DNA of 64,000 nt from Paenibacillus brevis (GTDB taxonomy: Bacteria; Bacillota; Bacilli; Paenibacillales; Paenibacillaceae): assembly GCF_018919145.1 (NCBI RefSeq), contig NZ_JAHLQJ010000001.1, positions 186,001 to 250,000 on the forward strand, written 5' to 3'. Below the pieces are notes generated by a model. The model was not told the DNA's origin. It did not search any database and saw only the letters and a list, made by a program, of their open reading frames with translations. Each line of letters begins with the position of its first letter. The first letter of the stretch is position 1. The position numbers and the translations under genes were made by a program. Below, piece after piece: positions 1-6,879 of the stretch.

Positions 1-2
1 TC

Positions 3-1673
3 ATCATGGTCCTTAATGACCATAACGAACGAGTATTCAGCAGCATTTCATTGAATGGAGAACAGATTCAGGAATACAGGGATCGGGCCCATGGCATGAG
101 CGGATGGGAAATATACAAGCCGCGCGATCAGGAGAAGCAATTGATCGTGTACTCTAATGCTTCCATTAAAGGTATTCAAAACTGGAGCTTTATCGAGGGC
201 ATTCCGAGGGATCTGATTCTGAAGAAAATCGATGTGCTTCGCGACCTCACCATACTTTTGTTTGCCGGGCTGTTCCTGGCCTCGCTTGCTGTCACTGTCT
301 TGATCTCCAAGCGAGTCTACTCTCCGATTCAGGATCTGGTCAGTAACGTCATGAAGCAACACCAAGCCGAGACCTTCAGCCAAGGCCGGTCAGCCAACGA
401 ACTGGACTATCTATCCAGCGTCTTCACAGCCCAGCAAGAGCAGATCGTCGAATTGACCGATCATTGGAGACACAGCAAGATATTGGGAAGAGAACGATTT
501 TTGCGCGAGCTTCTTGGCAGGGGTTCACTTGTAAGAGAGGAAATAAAGAGTCAATCCGAGGAATGGGAGATTGAGTTGCCTGAGGAAAATGTGTCGATCG
601 TCATTTTCCGGATCGATTATTTCCCGGAATTTATGGACACCTATCCGGAAAAGGACCGCCGATTGCTCCGATTTGCCATGGGCAATATTGTCCATGAGTC
701 GCTAAGGATGGCCGAGCAGCACCTTCAAACGGTCGATATGGGACATGACCATGTCGCAGTTATCATTTCCGTAAACAGTCCGGCCGAGGAATTCATCGCA
801 AATCTGAAGGTTACTCAACAGCTCGTACAGCAATATCTTTCGATCGGCACAACCGTTGCCTGGGGAGGAACGCTGCAGCATCTGAACGACATCCACGAAG
901 CCTATCTGGAAACCTACGAATTGACGCAAGAGCGATTCCGGTTTGGCCACGGAGCCGTAATCGCCAAGATGTATCTGGAGGGGAATTCAGGAGAGGTTTA
1001 TCACTTGCCGATTGATAAAGAACGCCAACTAGCCCAAGCAATTCATAAAACGAATGCAGATACCGCGCTTGAAATCATGCACCAATCGGTGGGTGCTTTG
1101 CGGATGCTGCCTTATTTTGAATGCAAAATGTCACTGATCACGCTGTTCATGGATATGCGCCGGCTAATTCAGGACCAGTCCGCCAAGCCGCTGCCAAGCT
1201 CCTTCGGATTAACTTCGGTGGAGAACCAGATTATCAAGCTTGAAACACTGGACAATCTGGTTCCCTGGATAGACCATATGCTTACGAAAGCATTGGATGA
1301 TCTAGCTGCTGCTCGCACCCAATCCAAAAATGCCGGCTTTGTTGAGGATGTGGAGAGGATTATCGCAAAACAGCTCAGCAATCCGAATCTGTCTTCCAAA
1401 ATGCTCGCCGATGAGCTTGGCCTGTCCGTTAATTATTTACGGAGCCTGTATAAAGCGGAAACCAATCAATCTATCACGGACACGATTTCACAGAAGCGCC
1501 TGGAGTACATTTGCCAGGAACTGCTGGCATCCGACTCGCCGATTGAGCCGATTATTTCAACCTACGGGTTCTCATCCTTAAACACCTTTTACACGGTGTT
1601 CAAAAAGGTTTATGGAGTCACACCGGCACAATATCGAAAAATGTATAAAAAGGATAGCGATCAGCTCACTTGA
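3..1673 (+). CDS. Membrane-anchored AraC-family regulator (5' partial)
   Basis: The open frame runs in from before the window, so the true start and probably a large part of the extracellular sensor are missing. A hydrophobic segment lies near residues 78-98 of the visible part, followed by a long cytoplasmic linker and a C-terminal AraC/XylS double helix-turn-helix in about the last 100 residues (SSKMLADELGLSVNYLRSLY, then the second helix pair ending in GVTPAQYRKMY). This matches the YesS-like group: integral membrane sensor fused directly to AraC DNA-binding domain, usually controlling a neighbouring carbohydrate locus. Its target probably lies upstream, outside the window. It converges on the phosphotransferase gene with an 8-bp gap. 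Confidence 0.85.
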   Translation: MMVLNDHNERVFSSISLNGEQIQEYRDRAHGMSGWEIYKPRDQEKQLIVYSNASIKGIQNWSFIEGIPRDLILKKIDVLRDLTILLFAGLFLASLAVTVLISKRVYSPIQDLVSNVMKQHQAETFSQGRSANELDYLSSVFTAQQEQIVELTDHWRHSKILGRERFLRELLGRGSLVREEIKSQSEEWEIELPEENVSIVIFRIDYFPEFMDTYPEKDRRLLRFAMGNIVHESLRMAEQHLQTVDMGHDHVAVIISVNSPAEEFIANLKVTQQLVQQYLSIGTTVAWGGTLQHLNDIHEAYLETYELTQERFRFGHGAVIAKMYLEGNSGEVYHLPIDKERQLAQAIHKTNADTALEIMHQSVGALRMLPYFECKMSLITLFMDMRRLIQDQSAKPLPSSFGLTSVENQIIKLETLDNLVPWIDHMLTKALDDLAAARTQSKNAGFVEDVERIIAKQLSNPNLSSKMLADELGLSVNYLRSLYKAETNQSITDTISQKRLEYICQELLASDSPIEPIISTYGFSSLNTFYTVFKKVYGVTPAQYRKMYKKDSDQLT

Positions 1674-1681
1674 GAGTTTGT

Positions 1682-2698
1682 TTATTCCCGATTCATGTGA
1701 TCCAGCAGATGCTCTCTCAACAGATCGCGCAGCCAGAGGGTATCCATCCTTAGCTCTCTCAGGCCTGCCGCCTGCGTCACAATCTGGGCTCTTAACACTT
1801 CAGGACCGTCTGTTCCATTCAAATACCGACTCATGAAATGAAGAAATACATCTACCTTGCGCAGCCGAAGCAGCAGCGGAATGACCGCAACCTCTCGGGA
1901 AGACAAGCGAAGACGGCTGCCGAAGCCCGCGCAGAATTGCTCTGCCTGCTCCTTCTTGCCGCTGCCAATGAGATCGGCAAGAATTACTGCCGGCTCCATG
2001 ACCCGGATATCCATCGTACAAAATTCAAAATCTAACAGTGCGCAGACTTCCTCGGGGTGATGCTCATCGACCAGAAGGTTCGAAGGATTCAGATCCCCGT
2101 GGATAAGCTGCTTTGGCAGCTGCTCCAGCTCATCCAGACGGTCAAATACTTCCATGCAAGCCTCGCGCAGCAGACGAAGGGGTTCTCCGAGATCTGAAAA
2201 AGCATCCTCAGGCTGCTCACAGAATGATTGGACCGTGTCAGGACTGCATAAAGGATACGCTTTTGCAATCTCGTAATAGGGCGGGTATGCCGGCTCTAAA
2301 GAGGGAACGGTCCGCGCCAAGGTCTCGGATAACTCTGCTGCTGCCAGACCGAAGGAATAGGCGGCCCGGAACGCTTCCGGCTTCGGGGATACGCCTTCAA
2401 TATATTCAAAGAGACAGGCGAATCTGCCGCTGCCGTCTTCCATGCGAATAATGGTCGATCCCTCTGGCGTCCTTACGGGCGAAGGAATCTGGAAGCTAAG
2501 TGGTTCTGATGCCAGCTTCATCAAAATATCGTGCTCGAAGGCAACCTTTTTCTCCTCCCGATGCGTCTCATAAATCCGCAGCACGCAGTTCAGTCCGTTA
2601 TTTTCAAGGTAGCGGGTTGTATTGTTCCAACCGCTCGCGCCCTCGCGCGCCTCTCCCTCCCATTCCGGCCAAAATTTCTTTACCGTCTTCTCCGCCAT
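1682..2698 (-). CDS. Aminoglycoside phosphotransferase-like (APH/CotS-type) kinase
   Basis: A 338-residue protein with the APH/choline-kinase fold signatures: the catalytic loop LIHGDLNPSNLLVD (Brenner motif, catalytic Asp in HGDLNPSN) followed by the metal-binding ALLDFEF segment. The family phosphorylates small molecules such as aminoglycosides, choline, homoserine or spore-coat-linked substrates; the substrate here cannot be read from sequence. The ATG at 2698 has a GGAGTGGG-type ribosome binding site about 7 bases upstream. It stands alone, convergent with the preceding regulator. Resistance function should not be assumed from the fold. Confidence 0.75.
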   Translation of the reverse strand: MAEKTVKKFWPEWEGEAREGASGWNNTTRYLENNGLNCVLRIYETHREEKKVAFEHDILMKLASEPLSFQIPSPVRTPEGSTIIRMEDGSGRFACLFEYIEGVSPKPEAFRAAYSFGLAAAELSETLARTVPSLEPAYPPYYEIAKAYPLCSPDTVQSFCEQPEDAFSDLGEPLRLLREACMEVFDRLDELEQLPKQLIHGDLNPSNLLVDEHHPEEVCALLDFEFCTMDIRVMEPAVILADLIGSGKKEQAEQFCAGFGSRLRLSSREVAVIPLLLRLRKVDVFLHFMSRYLNGTDGPEVLRAQIVTQAAGLRELRMDTLWLRDLLREHLLDHMNRE

Positions 2699-2763
2699 TC
2701 AGGCCCACTCCGTTTCTGTCCTATGTATGTCCATTATAATACAAATTCAACAAATCAGCTTTT

Positions 2764-2950
2764 CAGCACCGAGAAGTTTGCGAGAATCCGAAGAAGGAGG
2801 AACGGAGTATAGGCAAAACCTACTTGAGCGAAATGCTTCCAAAGGAAGCATGCCTCGTAAGCATCCGCTCGGACTTCTAGGGCGAACGCAGGATTCGATG
2901 TCGAATCAACTTCTTGAGACTCTTCGTGATCAAAAGTTGACTTTTTGAAC
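2764..2950. repeat. Structured intergenic element with two perfect hairpins
   Basis: The 287-bp gap between the phosphotransferase and the AraC regulator has no gene. It contains a perfect 8-bp hairpin (ATGCTTCC, loop AAA, GGAAGCAT at 2833-2851) and a perfect 7-bp hairpin (GATTCGA, TG, TCGAATC at 2892-2907) separated by CTCGTAAGCATCCGCTCGGA-like sequence. The CTCGTAAGC block also occurs in the element at 59164-59327. From memory, similar blocks recur between genes in Paenibacillus genomes; that cannot be tested here. Confidence 0.45.
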
Positions 2951-2985
2951 AACCCCAAAAATATAATCTGTCCAAGAACGCCCGT

Positions 2986-3855
2986 TCAAGGCCCCACCCG
3001 ATTCCGGTACTCCCTTGGCGCCACTCCTGTAATTCTCTTGAATATACGAGAAAAATAAAACATATCATGATACCCTAAATGCTCGGCAATTTCCTTGATC
3101 GACAGCTCTGTGTTCAGCAAGATATTTCGCGCCTCCGCTACTTTCAGGCGATGTATAAATTCATTGAAGGGATAACCGGTATATTCATGAATGATCCGGC
3201 GAAGCGTGGATACAGAAATATGATGCTTGGCCGCGGTAGCAGCTGCAGTTATCGAAGTATCCAGAGAATGGCTCAAATCTTCTATAATTCTCAGCGCAAA
3301 TTGCTCCCGGTTGCCTGCTGCATGGCCTTCCTTTAGTGAAACAAGCTCATAAAGGAACATTTCCAACTGCAGCACCGCCCGGTCCAGATTATCGGGAGCC
3401 CCGCTATCAATCAGTCTGAACAAGCCTTCCATCCGCTGAATCAGAATTTCATCCACCACGACCGGCTGCACTTTCCCGTCAGGAAACAACCAGTCCCTGA
3501 GCCATTCCTCTAGCCGGCTTCCCTCCACGGTGAAATAATACTCATCCCAATAGCCGCCTTCATCCGGGCCATAGTTGAATTCACTGCCCGGATAAAGGCA
3601 GAACCATGAACCTGCTCTTACCGGCTGAACCTCTCCTTCATCAACCTGATAATACCCCTGGCCTCCAGTAATGATGACAACGGCCCAGTATTTGAAGACG
3701 GCCTTCTCCCTTTGCAGCGTCCGTCCAGGCAGATGGCCTGCGTTTACCATGGAGAGGGTTCTGATTCTTCGCCTCGCTGAATCCACCGCCGGAGCAAATA
3801 CCCGAATCGGACTTTTGCTGATCATATAGTCCATATACTTTACCATCCTGCACAT
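2986..3855 (-). CDS. AraC-family transcriptional regulator with cupin-type sensor
   Basis: An N-terminal AraC-type sugar-binding cupin region (about the first 150 residues, with a YYQVDEG and PGSEFNYGP turn) is followed by a C-terminal AraC helix-turn-helix pair (STLRRIIHEYTGYPFNEF; then IKEIAEHLGYHDMFYFSRIF and the GVAPREYR tail). It is divergent from the dehydrogenase gene with under 100 bp between the starts, so it most likely controls that cluster in response to its sugar. The start is uncertain: the frame is open to a TTG at 3870, ATGs lie at 3855, 3846 and 3834, and the best Shine-Dalgarno (AAAGGAG) sits just 3 bases from the ATG at 3855. Confidence 0.85.
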   Translation of the reverse strand: MCRMVKYMDYMISKSPIRVFAPAVDSARRRIRTLSMVNAGHLPGRTLQREKAVFKYWAVVIITGGQGYYQVDEGEVQPVRAGSWFCLYPGSEFNYGPDEGGYWDEYYFTVEGSRLEEWLRDWLFPDGKVQPVVVDEILIQRMEGLFRLIDSGAPDNLDRAVLQLEMFLYELVSLKEGHAAGNREQFALRIIEDLSHSLDTSITAAATAAKHHISVSTLRRIIHEYTGYPFNEFIHRLKVAEARNILLNTELSIKEIAEHLGYHDMFYFSRIFKRITGVAPREYRNRVGP

Positions 3856-3936
3856 TCTCTCCTTTATCAAGCTGTGCTAGATTAATCTTAGTTGAATAAA
3901 TATAACATATTTATATGGAAAGGATGAATCCCGGTC

Positions 3937-5025
3937 ATGAAATATGTACACATTGGACTAATCGGCTGCGGCTCCATATCCGAATCTCATTTGAAGGCTT
4001 ATGCAGCCAATCCCCAAGTCAAATTGGTTGCCGTGTGCGACCTCAAGCTGGAACGCGCTCAGGCCATCGCCGAACGCTACCAGATTCCTCATACCTATAC
4101 CGACTACAGAGAGCTTTTGGCAAACCCCGAAATCGAGGCGGTGAGCATCTGTACCTGGAATAATTCTCATGCTGAAATCAGCATCGCCGCTCTCCAGGCA
4201 GGAAAAAATGTTCTCTGCGAGAAACCGCTGTGCAAGACAGTCGACGATGCGCTTGAGATTGAGCAAGCAGTGAGACAGAGCGGTAAGCTCCTTCAAGTCG
4301 GCTACGTTAGACGGCACGCCTCCAACATTGAGGTGCTGAAGCGGTTTATAGATGCTGGCGATCTTGGAGAAATTTATTATGCCAAGGCCAGCCTTGTCCG
4401 GCGCTTGGGCAATCCGGGCGGTTGGTTCGCGGATCGGGAACGTTCCGGGGGCGGTCCGCTGATCGATATCGGCGTGCACGTCATTGATCTGTGCTGGTAT
4501 CTGATGGGCAAGCCAAAGGCCGTGTCTGTCAGCGGCAATACCTATAACAAACTTGGTAATCGCTCGCATATCGAAAACTATGATTTCTATCAGGCTGCCG
4601 ATTATGATGCCTCCAAGAATACTGTGGAGGATATGGCTAATGCCTTGATCCGCTTCGAGAATGGCGCCTCCTTGATGGTTGATGTCAGCTTCTCTCTACA
4701 TGCGAAAAACGATTCTGCTCAGGTCAACATCTACGGAGACCGCGGAGGAGCAGAAATCGAGCCCAAGCTGTCGATTGCGACGGAACAACACAATACCATC
4801 ATCAATATTGACCCGCAAATTAGCCGTCCCGGCTTCGATTTCCAGGAAAGCTTCAACCGGGAAATCAATCATTTCGTAAACAATTGTCTTGGCAATTCTC
4901 AAAACATCTGTCCTGTCGAGGACGGGGTTGAGATGATCAAGATATTGAATGCGATTTATCGTTCCGCAGCTGAAGGAAGAGAAATCCGTTTGGATGAGGA
5001 GGGTACAAATGCAGCTGAACAATAA
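3937..5025 (+). CDS. Gfo/Idh/MocA-family NAD(P)-dependent oxidoreductase
   Basis: A 362-residue protein. The N-terminal Rossmann domain carries GLIGCGSISESHLKAY, and the family signature CEKPLCKTVDDA, whose Lys-Pro contacts nucleotide and substrate, is present near residue 95. The C-terminal domain has the LIDIGVHVIDLCWYLMG helix with the usual catalytic His region. Members oxidise or reduce sugar, inositol or amino-sugar hydroxyls. It is the first gene of a three-gene cluster with two TIM-barrel isomerases, and the next gene starts inside its last codons. That points to a sugar or polyol catabolic route in which a keto-sugar is made and then isomerised or epimerised; the substrate is unknown. 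Confidence 0.9.
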   Translation: MKYVHIGLIGCGSISESHLKAYAANPQVKLVAVCDLKLERAQAIAERYQIPHTYTDYRELLANPEIEAVSICTWNNSHAEISIAALQAGKNVLCEKPLCKTVDDALEIEQAVRQSGKLLQVGYVRRHASNIEVLKRFIDAGDLGEIYYAKASLVRRLGNPGGWFADRERSGGGPLIDIGVHVIDLCWYLMGKPKAVSVSGNTYNKLGNRSHIENYDFYQAADYDASKNTVEDMANALIRFENGASLMVDVSFSLHAKNDSAQVNIYGDRGGAEIEPKLSIATEQHNTIINIDPQISRPGFDFQESFNREINHFVNNCLGNSQNICPVEDGVEMIKILNAIYRSAAEGREIRLDEEGTNAAEQ

Positions 5026-5884
5026 AATCGGTGTAATTGTAGACAGCTTCGGCCTTGGCGTAATTGAAGGATTGAGAAAGGCACGCGAGGTTGGAGCAGA
5101 CGGCGTTCAAATCTATGCCGTCTCCGGCGAGATGGATCCTGCGGTATTAACCGCAAGCAAACGGCGTGAGCTGCGAAGCTTTATCGACGGCCTCGGCTTG
5201 GAGATCTCTGCTCTATGCGGAGATTTGGCCGGACACGGCTTCCAGGATGCTGCGGCCAATCCGGCAAAGATCGAGAAATCGAAGCGGATTCTGGAGCTTG
5301 CCCTGGATCTGGGGACCAACATTGTTACGACGCACATCGGTATCGTTCCGGAGGACAAGAACGGACCGATCTACGCAGCCATGCAGCAGGCTTGTGAAGA
5401 ACTGGGTACTTATGCGAAGAGCCTGGACGCCTACTTCGCCATTGAGACCGGGCCTGAGCCAGCTGCTCATCTGAAGAGCTTTCTGGACACGCTAAGTACA
5501 AACGGTGTCTCCGTTAACTTTGATCCGGCCAATATGGTCATGGTTACCGGAGATGATCCGGTACAAGGCGTGCACCTGTTGAAGGATTATATTGTGCATA
5601 CCCATGTCAAGGACGGGACCCGTCATCGTCCGATTGATCCGAAGGAGGTTTACGGCTATCTCGGCTATACTGCCATGGATCATGAGGCCATTGCCGACAT
5701 GGCCGCTTCCGGCTCTGCCTTTGAGGAGCTGCCGCTGGGTGAAGGAAGTGTAGACTTCAACGCTTACTTTAAGGCCCTGCAAGCTATCGGCTATCAGGGA
5801 TACCTGACGATCGAGCGCGAGGTAGGCGCAGATCCGGCTGCCGATATTTCCAAGGCAGTTCAATTCATTCAGAAATTTCGCTAA
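5009..5884 (+). CDS. Sugar phosphate isomerase/epimerase (xylose-isomerase-like TIM barrel)
   Basis: A 291-residue AP_endonuc_2/xylose-isomerase-like TIM barrel. Visible metal-site strands include VTTHIGIV, YFAIETGPEP, VNFDPANM, VHTHVKDGT and LTIEREVG. The ATG at 5009 was chosen because GAGGAGGG lies directly upstream; the frame extends further up, but only inside the preceding gene. It overlaps the dehydrogenase by 17 bp, which implies translational coupling. Relatives include hydroxypyruvate isomerase, inosose dehydratase and tagatose 3-epimerase; the exact reaction cannot be assigned. Confidence 0.85.
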   Translation: MQLNNKIGVIVDSFGLGVIEGLRKAREVGADGVQIYAVSGEMDPAVLTASKRRELRSFIDGLGLEISALCGDLAGHGFQDAAANPAKIEKSKRILELALDLGTNIVTTHIGIVPEDKNGPIYAAMQQACEELGTYAKSLDAYFAIETGPEPAAHLKSFLDTLSTNGVSVNFDPANMVMVTGDDPVQGVHLLKDYIVHTHVKDGTRHRPIDPKEVYGYLGYTAMDHEAIADMAASGSAFEELPLGEGSVDFNAYFKALQAIGYQGYLTIEREVGADPAADISKAVQFIQKFR

Positions 5885-5936
5885 GTGAGCCGATCCTCCA
5901 CGGATCTAAGATGAAGGAACAGGGAGATGAGCGAGA

Positions 5937-6797
5937 ATGAAGCTGGGAATCAGCTCGTACAGCCTGTATCAGGCTATGCATCATGGGCGCATGAATATCG
6001 AGGATGTGCTTGCTTGGGCAGCGGAAATCGGAGCAAGGCATGTTGAAATCGTGCCCGGACTAGGCTTTAGCTTCGAAGAAACGCCGGAGCTGGTAGAGAA
6101 GCTAGTCCAAAAAGCGGCAAGCTTATCGATAGATATATCCAATTATGCCATTGGAGCCAATTTTATTACTGATAGCGACAAAGCCTATGAGGCAGAGATT
6201 CAACGGGTGATCTCGGAGGTTGACCGTGCGGCCCGCTTGGGCGTGAAGCTGATGAGACATGATGTTGCATCAAGAGAAGACACGTCCATCCTCCGGTTTA
6301 ATGAAGACCTGGAGCGGATTGCGCTGGCCTGCCGGCGCATCGCCGATCATGCGGCAGACTATGGAATCACGACGAGCGTCGAGAATCACGGCTATTATGT
6401 TCAAGCAAGCGACCGGGTTCAAACGCTTATCCATGCGGTAGGTCGTCCTAATTTCCAAACAACGCTGGACGTCGGCAATTTTGTGTGTGTTGATGAAAAC
6501 CCGGTCACCGCTGTTAAAGCTAATTTGCCGCTTGCCTCGATGGTGCATATCAAGGACTTCTATATTCGCCCTTCCTGCCATAATCCTGGCGAGGGCTGGT
6601 TCCGAAGCGCAGGAGGCAACTATCTGCGCGGAGCCATTGCCGGTCACGGCGACCTTGACTTACGGGAAATTCTGCGGCTGATCAAGAGCTCCGGGTATAA
6701 CGGATATCTGTCGATTGAATACGAAGGTATGGAGGATTGCCTGACCGGCACCCGGATCGCTTTCCAAAATGTGCAGCGCCTCTGGGACGAAGCCTAG
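5937..6797 (+). CDS. Second sugar phosphate isomerase/epimerase (TIM barrel)
   Basis: A 286-residue xylose-isomerase-like TIM barrel with conserved metal-site segments HVEIVPGL, LMRHDVA, TSVENHGYY, TLDVGNFV, MVHIKDFYI and LSIEYEGMEDC. It follows the first isomerase after 52 bp and ends at a strong terminator. Two non-identical isomerases next to one Gfo/Idh/MocA dehydrogenase suggest consecutive steps on the same keto-sugar or polyol rather than duplication. Confidence 0.85.
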   Translation: MKLGISSYSLYQAMHHGRMNIEDVLAWAAEIGARHVEIVPGLGFSFEETPELVEKLVQKAASLSIDISNYAIGANFITDSDKAYEAEIQRVISEVDRAARLGVKLMRHDVASREDTSILRFNEDLERIALACRRIADHAADYGITTSVENHGYYVQASDRVQTLIHAVGRPNFQTTLDVGNFVCVDENPVTAVKANLPLASMVHIKDFYIRPSCHNPGEGWFRSAGGNYLRGAIAGHGDLDLREILRLIKSSGYNGYLSIEYEGMEDCLTGTRIAFQNVQRLWDEA

Positions 6798-6810
6798 CAC
6801 TCAGCACAAA

Positions 6811-6862
6811 AAAAGCAAGGGACCTATCCTCGGCAATAATACCAGGATGGTCTCTTGCTTTT
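6811..6862. terminator. Bidirectional terminator between convergent operons
   Basis: AAAAGCAAGGGACC pairs with GGTCTCTTGCTTTT (one G-U pair), flanked by A- and T-rich runs. It lies between the isomerase stop at 6797 and the mannosidase stop at 6880 and can serve both strands. Confidence 0.85.
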
Positions 6863-6879
6863 CCTTTTATCGCATCATT

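Noticed and set aside
1682..2698. Antibiotic resistance gene
   Set aside because: The APH fold alone is shared by many housekeeping small-molecule kinases; nothing in the sequence or context supports resistance.
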